DNA of 64,000 nt. It comes from Aldrovandia affinis (taxonomy: Eukaryota; Chordata; Actinopteri; Notacanthiformes; Halosauridae). The notes below the pieces were generated by a model. That model was not told where the DNA came from and did not search any database. It worked only from the letters and a program-made list of their open reading frames with translations. This document shows, piece after piece, positions 44,701 to 56,445 of this stretch. The number at the start of each line of letters is the position of its first letter. The first letter of the stretch is position 1. The position numbers and the translations under genes were made by a program. The stretch spans positions 2,368,960 to 2,432,959 of the forward strand of contig JAINUG010000002.1 of assembly GCA_029706075.1 (NCBI GenBank). The letters are read 5' to 3'.

Positions 44701-45590
44701 TGAAATTGTATGGCTTTGTCAAAACATGCCCGTTACTAAAACACATCATGCTTTGGCTTGTATTCACTTCTTCTTCTTCTTATTCTTCTTCCCTGTTCAC
44801 TGCCAGAAACCGACTACACAGTCACACGCACAATAAAACTCTTTTGAATGTCTCCAACATTGTTGCCAACCACTATTTGTGAAAAATAAATCAAACTTTC
44901 CTTTTATTGTAAGTTGAATTTTAGGACATATTGATTGAGTCCAGGCCAATATCGAATAATACTGTAGCCAGCATGCTGCATTCTGAGTTTTTACTGCAGA
45001 AACCCATTGGTGAATTTCTACTTTTTCACAGCAGTTATACTCGATCAGCTCCTGCCCCTCTGTCTAATTTCTTTTATATTCCTGATTTGGTGATGGGTAT
45101 TTCACTTCCTGCATAATTTCCAAAATGACATGCTGCGGCATGCAATTTGTTATGCAGAATCAATGGCTTGCGTCACAAATGATGTTCTCCGCTACATATG
45201 GGCCAGTCAGGCCAGTCTGCGGACTCTCCCTGGGGGTTATGAGATTCATGCCCTTTTAAATGATTACCTGCCTGCTTCTGGGTTTCGTTATGCAGTCTCA
45301 GGGCTTCCAGCTGCATGCTGATGGAGCAATGCATCAGCACTCTATACACAAAGACCTCATGACTTGAATCCCTGCAGATGGGCTACACGGCCAGTGTCTG
45401 TGCGTGCGCTATTGCCACGGATGCTGTTCAAGCTGCCATCTTGTCAATACTGGTGTTATGTGAAAAAGAGAGAGAACTTCACTAAACTCTCGTGGGCCAT
45501 TCACAAACATCTGCCTTCTGAAAGTCATGTTACAAACAGAAATGAGCCCTGTGTGTCAGAACTTTTGAGACACTCAAAATGAAATGATTT
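41766..45590. other. No gene seen
   Basis: Includes a purine-rich GA tract (42230-42280) and a TG-rich stretch (42383-42545); the rest looks unique. No exon recognised. Confidence 0.45.
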
Positions 45591-45654
45591 TAGATATAAT
45601 TTCAGAAATAGGACAGGCTGAATGGCTTAGTCTTGCGATAGCTTAGTCTTGGAC

Positions 45655-45829
45655 CAGCCCTGGTCCTTGGGAGCCACAGTATCTGCTAGTTTTTGTTTTC
45701 ACCTTAAAATCAGCAACGGATTTACAGCCAAGGTGAGGTGAGTTAACTTTGTAATCAATTGCTGTAATTTTTCAGTGTTGAGTAACAATGAAAACCAGCA
45801 GACCCTGTGACTCTCGAGGACCAGGGTTG
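45655..45829. mobile_element. hAT-like MITE
   Basis: 175 bases with imperfect terminal inverted repeats: left CAGCCCTGGTCCTTGGGAG, right (reversed) CAACCCTGGTCCTCGAGAG. No coding capacity. I could not find a matching 8-bp duplication. It sits next to a decayed LINE tail-like sequence (45608-45635). Confidence 0.65.
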
Positions 45830-46317
45830 AGGGTCTAAGAACCAATTTTCAAAAAATGTCCACCTGTGTTAAAAAGGTGTTAAGTCTTGATTTGGTTAAA
45901 TGCTATTTGTTTTTCTGTCCTTGAGTGACATGACATGGTATTGCATCACATGCAAACATGTATCTCACAATTGCATTCTTAAATACTTATATAATGGGGC
46001 TGCCAACCCCCAAAAAGGTATCATAGCAATAGTTAGCATAACTATAGCATAGCATAGCATAGTTTTTTATTTCTCCTTTTCATGTTTGTGAGTTAATGCA
46101 ATGCTGTTAAGTCATATTACATCCTACATTTTGATCATTTATTGTTAAAAAATAATAATTCACAGTACATATAAGCAAATGCTTGAGCTATTGGGAATTA
46201 TTTTTGACCACAAAGCTTCTACAGTAATACTGTATCTCGCAGGTCACATACCGTAGGGAGTGTGACTGCAATACTTCCAGTCCACAATGTGTTTGGGCTA
46301 CAGAATGCATTTCGCTA

Positions 46318-46620
46318 CAGAGACCCTAGAGATGTTCGAGACCAGGCTTGGCACAGTGGTAGGTACTCCCTAGACCAGGATTCCTCAAATCTGGCCCACA
46401 AATCAAAATTTTTTCCTGATTTTCCTTTCTCTCAGGTAGTTCATTGAACAATTAATGCAATTGATTGACAAAGTGTCTTCATACCTGACTCCCAGGTAAA
46501 GGAAGGGTGGGAAAACAGCAGTGCTCAGCCCACGAGGACTGTGATTTGAGGAACCCTGGTCTAGACAAATGGACAAGCCTAGATAAGCTGAATGACCTGT
46601 TCTCGTCAATTCTTATACTC
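46318..46620 (+). mobile_element. CR1/Rex1-like LINE 3' tail, split by a MITE
   Basis: gatgttcgagaccaggcttg and, after the MITE, agcctagataagctgaatga then cctgttctcgtcaattctta correspond to the 3' end of the LINE at 1-2560 (about 2445-2545). Only the last 120 or so bases of the LINE are present. Confidence 0.75.
46376..46558. mobile_element. hAT-like MITE inside the LINE tail
   Basis: 183 bases. Terminal inverted repeats CAGGATTCCTCAAATC and, reversed from the right end, CAGGGTTCCTCAAATC (15 of 16). Flanking octamers ccctagac and gtctagac match at 6 of 8 positions, consistent with an old hAT 8-bp target duplication. Confidence 0.75.
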
Positions 46621-47222
46621 TTCCTAATTAATTTATTGTTCCTCTCCCACTGTACATGTGCTATAATGTGAATGCCTCCGATTCACTCAAGCTTCATGTA
46701 TTCGTTCTGGTATAGTTAGCTCATAATCTGAGCACAAATGGATGTGCATTAGAATTATGTTTCAATAAGTGATGAGAGTTGCAATTCAGCTTTAGGAACA
46801 GCAACAGAGTTCCATCCATCAACACCCACTGCCAGCTACACTGGTGCCTTCCAATCATATGCCAATCGTGATCACAATCACGCAGATGTCTGAACAGTTT
46901 CACACTTTCAATGTCGCACTGTAATTGTGCTGACCAAAGGATTCATCTGAAAGCTTATCGATCACCCATGTCACAGGATCGCGATATTGGAGCACGGCTC
47001 CTTGATTCCAAAGATGGGTTCTGTTTGAGAAGCTAGAGGGAATCTAGGTCAGTGCTTCCTCCTGAAAGTAAAGAAACAAGGAAAATAACAAAATTGGATT
47101 CAACTCCCTGTTTCAATTATCGAGAGAGTGTGCTATCCGTTTGATAGCTTCACTTGTTTGCACAGAGGCAAGAAGAAGGCCAGCCATGTGAAAAAAACCT
47201 TCTGCGGTACTGTACCTACAAT
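46621..47222. other. No gene seen
   Basis: Unique sequence; nothing recognised. Confidence 0.45.
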
Positions 47223-47520
47223 AGCACATGCTTTCAACATTTAATGCATAATTAATAGTGGGTTTGTGGTATCAAAATGTCTACCTCAAAGAGAATTCTC
47301 ATGTTTGACTGAACAACAGAAAAAATAAAGAAAGCACATGCTTTCAACCTTTAATGCATAATTCATAGTGGCTTTGTGGTATAACAAAATAAGAAGTCAA
47401 TCCATGTCTGCCTGTCCTGGAGCTCAAAGACAATTATTATGTTTTATTTTAGTATTAAATTTTTCTCATGTTTGACTGTTTTTAAAAAGTGTTTCTGGGG
47501 CAACAGAAAAATAAAGAAAT
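47223..47520. repeat. Diverged tandem duplication
   Basis: agcacatgctttcaac...aataaagaaa occurs at 47223-47333 and again from 47333 to about 47520, the second copy enlarged by insertions. Shared blocks: tttaatgcataatt, tttgtggtat, ctcatgtttgactg, caacagaaaaa. Confidence 0.75.
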
Positions 47521-48248
47521 GAATCCAAATACTGGGAAAATTAGCTGGTATTATAGAAGGACTCAGCTATGAGTTTTGGTTCCAGTGGTGAAATTAAGTA
47601 ACTGCCTTTAATTCTGGGAGCCCCTAATTCAGTGGGCGAGTGAATGAGATTCATTACTGTTTCCTGGGCTGCTTGTCACTGCCAAATTGGCTCTTGCAAA
47701 TTTGATAGTTACCGATTAAGGGAGAGTACCAAAAAAATACAAATTTTCATTAACCCTTTAATAGTCTCACCTAGAAAAAAAGAATGGCAAAAGTCACAAT
47801 GTGCTCTACCAGCAGAGCATACCATTAAGGGGTTAAAAAGTTCATTTTCAGGGACTGCTTGGTGGTTAGCAAGTCACATTATTCTGACCCCATTGTGTTA
47901 AATGCTGAGGCGGCATTCAAATTTCCTACCTACCTACCTATCTCCAACATTTCAAAGCACACTGTTGTTGTATTTCTGAGTAAAGTTGGACATCTCCCAA
48001 AAGAGCTTTAGGATTGAACAACAGAAAGCAACAAAGGAGAAACAGGCCAGTGATCTGCAGGAGCAGTGAAGTCGTGTGTAGGCTTTCAGATATTGTGGAA
48101 GAGAAAAAAAATCTTTCCTTGATTCTTGAGACTTCAACGCCAAGGAAGGTTTATTCTTTTGAACAGAGGAAAGGGCAGGGTCATTATGACATTTGAAAAA
48201 GCCTAATGTGAGATGAGACTATAAGGGCCATACTTTGACAAAATATGG
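47521..48248. other. No gene seen
   Basis: Unique sequence; nothing recognised. Confidence 0.4.
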
Positions 48249-48452
48249 GCAGCATCGAGTAGCAGTGTTAGGTTGCAGGTTCGATCCCAGGTGGGGCACT
48301 GCCATTGTACCCTTGACCAAGGTACTTAACCTGGCTTGCTTCAGTAAATATTCAGCTGTATGAATGGATTATATGTAAAGAAATGTAAAACTGTGTAAGT
48401 CGCTCTGGATAAGAGCATCTGCTAAATTCCTAAAATGTAATGTAATGTAATG
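48249..48452 (+). mobile_element. V-SINE-like tRNA SINE with (TGTAA)n tail
   Basis: Head shortened by a deletion before the B box (GGTTCGATCCC, 48278-48288). Central gtacccttgaccaaggtac, conserved tail gtaagtcgctctggataaga, then (TGTAA)3 at 48436-48450. The pentamer tail is the hallmark of UnaL2-type mobilisation. Confidence 0.9.
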
Positions 48453-49879
48453 CATTGATCATCCTGGCCAAAAAACTGAATTGAAATTGCTTTGGAACAG
48501 CGCTTGTTTAGTTTGTGTGACATTCTCTTGAGATGACATTCTGTTGAGATGGCAAGAGTAAGAAACACAGGGCCAATTTACTTGAACAAACATAAGAAAT
48601 ATGGGTAGCATTGCTTTGTTTAGTTTGTGTGAACTATATTGATGAAAGTGTCATTTGGGACACAGACCAATTTTATAAATTGTGTTCTACAGACGTATAG
48701 AGCGTATGTGCTTTGAATATGTGGCTAACTTGGCTTTTTATTTTAAATGTTTTAGTTTGTTTTTATTTTCTTCCATCGTGAAATGGTATTTGAGGGTGGT
48801 TAAACAGTAATACACAACAGTGGTGCTTGACAATAATCATTAGGCTGGATGGGAAGGCAGGACACAACCTTATGGGGCGAAAAGCAATAGTAAACCAATT
48901 CCAATTATCAGCTTCTGAGCTGCCAACGGCTGTGTGAGAACAATTCTCTCTGGAAGAAAGAACCAAGGACGGAGAAAGAGAGAAAAAAACGTACAAGTGC
49001 AAAACCTTTTTTTTTCCCAATTACCTGCACCAGCGATCAGAACAATCAGAGGGGGTTGGGGTGGTGTTGATGAAAGGAGGTGTGAGAGGGAAAAGCTATT
49101 TATATCACATGCAGGAGGTCAGGAAGAAACAAAGATACGTAGACAAATAAAGAAATAAATAAGGAGCGGGAGATGAAGAGGAGTCTTCAAAGTGCACGCT
49201 CCTTTCGGGGGGGGGCGTAAAGGTGGCGGGGGCTGGCCTACTCCAAACATTGCTGGAGTGTGCGAAAGTGTCATTCTCCACATCCACTCAAAGGGACACC
49301 TGCCAACTATTTATCTCCAAAACCACAATTTTATTTAGTTACAGGAGGCTCCTCTGTTGCTCAATCACTCACATAGGATGGCAGTGGTTATTTCTAAAGC
49401 AAACCAAGAGGTTTGACACAAAAGCACAGCTAACATCAGCATGACTGTACACCCCTTTTGACGATGAGAGAAAAGCACAGTATAAGCACAAATACACTGT
49501 AGGTCATGTGGGAGTTTAATTACAATGTGTGGATACAGTAGCTCTGAAGCCTTCTGCTATTCAGTGCTTGGTTATGAGATTTTTCTCCTTAAATAACACG
49601 AGACAGTTTTCTTTTTATTAGCTACACTAATGAAAATGGCTCTGTAGAAATGAAAAAAAATTACTGGCAGAAGAGTTTCTAAGAAGCTATTGCATTTGAC
49701 CTACCCAGCAAACTGTGGTGACTTTAACAGTATCTTACTGTATTCAATACATAAAACATAAAAATTATTGAAAAAAACATTAATTTAAAATAAAAATAAC
49801 TATTATAGTAGTAGAATCATTTGGATCGATAAGTCTACACCCTGCCTATCATACTAATTGTAAACTAGCTCAGGGGTAA
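48453..49879. other. No gene seen
   Basis: No exon or transposon recognised; one G run at 49208-49215. Confidence 0.4.
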
Positions 49880-50870
49880 ACAATCACCTTCCAGTGTTTA
49901 AATGTAGTGATTCTGATTATTTCAGAATAAAATAAGCTATTCCAAGAAGATTCCCCCGCTGGGTAGTGCATTTCAGAGTAAAGAGCAACAAGGAGCTTTC
50001 AAAATAACTCTTAGATAAAGTTGTGGAAAGGCACATTTCAAAGATTTCAAATGCCTTAAATATCCCTTGGAGCATAGTCAAGACCATAATTAAAATGTGG
50101 AAGGTGCATGGCACCACCAGGACCTTGCCTGAATCAGGCCTTCCGTCCAAGCTGGATGACCGAGCAAGACAATGGCATCTATGAAGGAGCTACAGGACTT
50201 TATGGCAAAGAGTGGCCAATGTGTGCATGTGTCAACTAAAGCTCTCCACAATTCTGGTCAGCATGGGACGGTGGCAAGAAGGAAGCCACTACTCAAAAAA
50301 GTCCACATTCAGTCCAATTTGAGGTATACAAAAAAACACTCTGAAAATGCTGAAGCCATGTGGCAGATGGTCAGATTGATTTCCAAGAAAAATGTTTGGC
50401 AAAACTAAATACAAAACATTTAGAAAACAAAATACCTAATAAAGCCCAATACGGCAGTTGACCCAAAGAACACCATACCTAATGTAATGCATGGTGGCGG
50501 CACAATTCTGTTATGGGGGTGGTTCTTGTCAACAGGGACTGGAGAACTTGTCAGGATTGAAGTGAAAGTGGATGGAGCAAAATACAGAAATACTCTTGAG
50601 GAAAGTCTGCTGCCCTCTGCAAGAAAGTTGAAATTGGGAAGGAATTTAACCTTTCAGCATGGCCATGACCCAAAGCACACAGCTAAAGCAACAGTGGAGT
50701 GGCAAAAAAATGAAAAGGTGAATGTCCTTGAGTGGCCTAGTCAGAGCCCTGACCTAAAGCCTATTGATAACCTCTGGAATACTGAAGAACACAGTCCATC
50801 AACTTTCCCCATGCAATCTGGCTGAGGCTGAACAATTCTCTAAGGGAGAATGGACAAACATTGCCCAATC
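49880..50870 (+). mobile_element. Tc1/mariner fossil (family 3)
   Basis: Decayed Tc1 element without clear terminal repeats. N-terminal transposase remnants lie from about 50015 (LDKVVERHISKI...), and the C-terminal half is better preserved (see 50487-50870). Confidence 0.75.
50487..50870 (+). pseudogene. Tc1-type transposase, C-terminal half
   Basis: DDE transposase remnant. [20 protein letters not shown], then the second catalytic aspartate region as [13 protein letters not shown] (the usual HDNDPKH has lost one residue identity), then [15 protein letters not shown], where the catalytic Glu of NPIEN reads Asp. A frameshift near 50780 separates the final piece [12 protein letters not shown]. 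Not functional. Confidence 0.8.
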
Positions 50871-51016
50871 TCTCGCTCTCTTTCACGATCACACCGAAGG
50901 AGAGAGGCGGACACTCTTAGTGCGCCCTCTCTCCCTCTTTCCCACTCACACAGGAAGCACTCTACTCAGTCACTTTCGACAAATACACACATAACTCAAC
51001 ATAAACTCCACACAGA

Positions 51017-51066
51017 CTCCACCTCCCAGAAGCTTGGATTACAGACACACGCCACCATGCCTGAGA
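51017..51066 (-). ncRNA. Possible 7SL/Alu-like RNA fragment (pseudogene)
   Basis: Plus-strand cctcccagaagcttggatta followed by cagacacacgccaccatgcc resembles the reverse complement of the 7SL RNA 5' domain (and of Alu), with most differences at former CpG sites. Roughly 38 of 49 positions agree with the human 7SL sequence as I remember it. Too short and decayed to be a gene. Confidence 0.4.
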
Positions 51067-54000
51067 GTCACATCAAACATCAAACACTCCACACAATACA
51101 CAATATACATGCACGCGCACTCACACACACAAATGACCAGACAAAGACTAACTCAATACGCACACATAATGACATGACAAGACTAACTCTCTTGATTCAC
51201 ACACATGAATGACATGACAAGACTAACTGATTCCCCACTCGCCCCAACTGCTCTTAAATAGGCTTACTTCCTGCCTGGCTCAGGTGGGACTCGTGAGGCA
51301 ATCACCGGTCTAACATTCACCCACCTAATCACAAAACACCAAACAATCGACAGACCACACCCACTCACATTCTCACACACAAACAGGTAAGTGAATAATC
51401 ACTTACCAATTAACATCAATTAAATAATAATGAAAGCAATGATGGCCTTTGGAGCAACCTTCCGGGCAACAGTTCACTCTCACACCCTGTGAGAGTGCCA
51501 AACCTGCCCCTGGAAAGTCTCCCTGCTCCAAAGGCCTCCACAACATGGAAAAACAAAGGCAACCATGCCACTCCCATGCCCTCCACAGTTGTGTTTTCCA
51601 CTTTGAAACAGACACACATTGAACGCAGCGGAAAGAACTCACAGGCCCAGATGCTAAACGTTTTGGACAAGCCGGCTCTCACCACCCCCTCCCCCAGAGG
51701 GTTTACAGGCATACAATCATTCTCATATGGATTAGCGGTGATGTCTGTATTCCTCTCATTTATTATTTCTCATTTATTATTCCTCTCATTTATGATTTCC
51801 ATTAAAAAATCATTGGGGTGTATTTCTACTTTTCACACACACCGAGGCAGACACCACAGAGAGGGGCTGGGGGTGGCACAAAGGGGACTTCAATCTGAAA
51901 TGAGAATGAGAATGTGCGACGTGCAGAATACATAAAAAGATGGCTGATTGAAAACACTCCCCGAGGAGGAAGGGGAAGAAAACACTATTCCCCTTGTTGT
52001 TCTTTTTTATCAGCCATATTCAGCTTCAGCTCCATGTTCTGCCTCAGATGTCGTTTCTTTTCAAGTAGGGTCTACAGCAGGACAAGGACATCAGAAGGTC
52101 CTGTGTGTATACCTGAGACCACATGATTATGCTCAGCTACACCCCCTTATCTCCCCCCATCCCTCCCTGCATACGTGTCATCTGTTTGTTTACAGCAAGT
52201 TCAATATTTTTTGACATGGGTCCAGGACCAATGATTAGTGTACTCCTAATTCCTTATCCTGTGACCTTTGACATCCCCCCGTCCACCGCCCCGTCCGCTC
52301 CCCCATACTGGACTATCACACTACTCTCCCTTTATTATTGCAGTGCTGGTGGCAACAAATTATATAAATCTCAATGCCATGTTGGAATGTGAGGTCACAG
52401 CTCCACTCCTGCTGAGTATCAGCCATACCCAGCAATAGATATAAGGGAGCGTGTGTATGTGAACATCCAATGTTAAAAAAGAAGGAAACTGCATGTGCAT
52501 GTCTGTGACTCCCTACCTCATCCCCATGTGTTCTCATTCATCAACCAAGCTACAAACTAAAGACTCTTTTTTTCCAGTGTATTCGGCTCCTAGTATATTA
52601 TATCATAAACTAGCATATAATATGCTCATATTCCATATAGTCTTCACAGCCATTCTGAAAGATAAGGCTTAGAAACCATTAAACACCTTCAGTAGATGGG
52701 GAAAGTTCAGCTCTTATGAATAATGTTTTTGTATCAATAACACTACTGTCTTTTTTGGCAATCATATTCATGAACAAACATGAAAAAACAGCTGTCTCTT
52801 AAACCTATTTCCACCTGGGAAATACATCATTATACTGGAAGGGTGTGGTAATGATATTCATGAATAGCCTGATTGACAGACAGTCCCCCAATACTACTGA
52901 TTACTACGGGAGCGTGCACACATATTCACTCCCTTTGAAAAGTTAAATAATTCACATCAATATCACCCTGAAAAGAAAGAAAAAACAACAGCTTTACATT
53001 GTTAGTTAAGGGTATAGCTGTTTTTTAAAAGGCTATTTATTTTCTTATCAGTGCAAAATCGCCTATATAAGTTTATAAAACACGGACACGGGACAAAGAC
53101 AAGCGTAAATAATGCACACAAACTCATAGCTTTCTTATTCCACTACATCATGTTCTGTGGGAATATAACCTATCTATGTTTGCAAAATGCACTGTAATTC
53201 TTGAGAAAGTTCATGTTATTTTCCATGGCTTATCACACAGTTAGCTGACCTTCAAACTACATACGTTTAAATATACAGGATTGTACATTGCTTACACTCT
53301 AATGGTGGGAAAACTGCTTTCTTATCCAGGAGATCAGCCTTCTGGAAAATGTATCATCAATAAAGTGTGATCCACCATTATATTACAAATACATACAACT
53401 ACCTTAGCCTTGTAGCAGAGTGTGGGTGCACCTTCAAGTAAAGAATTAAATGGCTGCAAATGGCAGATTATTAATGTGGTGAGGGAGTGTTGACATTTCT
53501 CTCACCAATCCTCACTGGGATAGCCTGACCATACAGGAGCAGCACACAATTCGACAGTTTCAGTTTCATCAAGAAACTGTTTTTTTTAACACTTTAATTT
53601 CTGAGTTTCCCCCCATTTTTCTCTGAATTTGGTGACCATCTGTACCCTCTTCTAGTTCAAATACCCCTCATACTATGACATAAAGTATGGCATAAAGCAG
53701 TCGACCGTTACTCCAACAAACACAGAGCTGCTTGCAAGTGGAAAACTCACGCCAGGTTACCTCCCCCCTCCTAACCTGGGGGCGGACAGCTAATCATCAC
53801 CCCCAAACACTCGGGAAAGACGTGCTCCCAATGACGGACGCCCGTCAACATTACCCTAACGAGACTCGTGACGAATCGATTACTGCAGCGCATAATGGGT
53901 AATCAGTGGGGCGATACGGCTAACGTGGCGGCTCAGGCTACGCACAGCTGGAAAGGGGGTGATGATAAGGCCTGTTGGAGGACGTCAGCGATGTGATTTG

Positions 54001-56166
54001 CCGTCAGAGACAGATACAGTGATATGCCTGCGGGCCTGGCACAGGGCCAAGAGGCTGCGTCACCCGAGAACGTCCTGCGTTCACAAGGTTGCAATGGAAC
54101 CGCGCACTCCTGCGGCTCTCACTCAACTCCTCAACGTATATTATCACCAAGTGTATTGTTGTAAAGTATATGAGTAAAGAATAGGCTGGACTCACACGTT
54201 CAATTATTTCTGAATGCTTTTACATTTTAATGGTACTATCAAAATATTTGTCATGGGAATCAAATGTGCCACGATCAGTACTAGGGTACTACGGGGTAGA
54301 ATAGGACAAAAGTCTTTGGAGAGCTCATTATAATGGCCATTATACACACAATACAAAACATGAATCTCAGGTAAGATATAAGTTACGGCTTGGCAACATA
54401 TGGTGAGACCTCTGTCCTCAACATAAACAAAAGAGCCTTTCCCCATCAACAGAGATCAGTCACACTTGCTCTTATTTTCCCTTTCTTTACTTTTTATAGA
54501 CCCTGCTGTTTCTTCTTTCACACTTCAAAGTCTGAGAGAAGATAGAGGAAAAAACAACATAAAATAAAATTCACAAACCCATACACAAATGCACAAATTC
54601 AATATTGTGAGTTTGGACCGTTCTCTTGGAGTCCAATGCAACACTGTGGAGGTGCAGGAGAAGCCTCTTGTATTAAATGATCTGTCTCAGATAGATACCA
54701 GTCAGGTGACTTCCTGGCCCCGGGCCCTTAACACAATGTGTTTAAGGTATTATTGCCTAGTAAGGCACTCAGCCATTTGAGTCACCCCTGTCCAAGTGGA
54801 AGAGAAAATGCTGCCCCTTCTAGGCCATCACCACTAAGTCTTGACACACAAGTTTTGGAATCAGCGAGCTAAACTGTTTGCCAAAACATCTGGATTAGCC
54901 AATGATCTCAGAGCCATATGGTGCCGCCCACCAGTAACCAATACTTCCCTATAAGTTTATGAACCAAAGTTACCAGCCCTTTCTATCAAGCTGCTTCCTG
55001 GCTATTTCTTTCCACTGATGGTACTCCCGTTGCTCTAGCGGTTGCTATTTATGAATGGACCAAATAAACACTCAATGGACTGTTCATCCCATGCTCTGTT
55101 TTAGGCTTGGCAATCATGTCTTCTGAATTTCGCCTGTCTTATTCCGTGGTCTTATTCTTTTTGTGTACAGTTTATGGTCCCTTGCTGCTCCTGGTCAATA
55201 TTGATAGGGGATGAAAATGATAAAAATAGAAATGTAAATCCACACAGAGATAATACTCCTGTAACAATGTTATACGTACATGATCTGTCACAGCAAAATC
55301 AACGATCAACATATATTTGTCTTACAACCAAGTTATAAATGTATTATTATTGTTTATTAACGAATACACCACCATTACTTCTGAAACGGTGACTGCACTC
55401 CCGGCTTGTGTCTCAGCACTCCCACTGCTCAGTAATTCAGCTCTCTCCTTTCATCATTATGCACCTGCACCTCTCTCTCGGCTGGGAGAGGAATGGACAC
55501 GCCATCTCCAAATCATTTCTGAGATCAGGTATTATTGAGGACAGTGGTTTCCCCTGACTATACCAGGGGGGGGGGGGGAGCTGCAGAGTGTGGGAGAGAA
55601 GCTCAAACCCGGGTCTGGCTGCTGTTCCAGTGAATAAGGAGGATAGCAGCGGCTCGTGACAAGCTGTGAGCAGCTCCCCACCGCTTGCCTGATTGCCTCA
55701 ACATTCGCTTTTCTCTTCCCCATCTCCTCAAGGCCAAGTTGTCAAAAGAACTCACAAGTTTGGGTTAAAAGCCTAAAAAGAGTTTTTAATGATTTGTTCC
55801 TTACGTAGTGCTATCTAACAATGGCATGTGAGATTGGCACAGTATTACATGTGGGTCTTTGATCAAATTTAACCACCTGTAGCAGGATATGTGGTGCCTT
55901 TATATGATCATAAAAACATGCATTTAAAACAGTGAATTAAAGCCTAAAACACCCTCAGAGAACTGCAAAGAGCTCTATCACATTCAAGTGAAGCAATAGA
56001 GAAATTAGGTTAAAAGCAACGACAAGGGGTCTCGTCTCTCTCTCCTGTATTAATTTTATGCACCACTTTTCAAGTGAATATCAGATATTACCTCACCCAT
56101 GTACAGACAAACTGGGGGCAGGGGGATAGCAAACAGAATGGCTATCCACTGTTTATATAAAATGCA

Positions 56167-56203
<37 letters not shown>

Positions 56204-56265
56204 GCACCCACAAACACTTCAATGGTGCACAAAAACATAAAGAATTATACAATGTTAATTAAACA
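51067..56265. other. No gene seen
   Basis: CA-rich 51080-51220; a G run at 55567-55578; a perfect AC microsatellite at 56168-56200. 53700-54130 is richer in CpG than anything nearby and could be a conserved element or old exon; no domain seen. Confidence 0.4.
56168..56200. repeat. (AC)n microsatellite
   Basis: About 16 perfect AC units. Confidence 0.95.
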
Positions 56266-56343
56266 ATGTTCCCACTGGGATCACATATACGGAAAAATCT
56301 ATACATTCACTACGGTATGTCGCTGTGGATAAACACATCTGTT
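56266..56343 (+). mobile_element. Truncated copy of the short SINE at 4669
   Basis: tcccactgggatcacatatac...cattcactacggtatgtcgc...gataaacacatc matches the B-box-to-tail part of 4669-4835. The 5' half is missing. Confidence 0.65.
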
Positions 56344-56445
56344 TATGGCACATGTTAGGTTATCTAATTAAAAAACAATTTCATGCCCAAGCACGCACAA
56401 ACATCCTACTGGTTTTCATTTAACCATGTTAATTAAAAAACACTA

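Noticed and set aside
50975..51066. Human DNA contamination (Alu)
   Set aside because: The match is partial and decayed, and the flanks are continuous fish-like sequence with no further Alu body.
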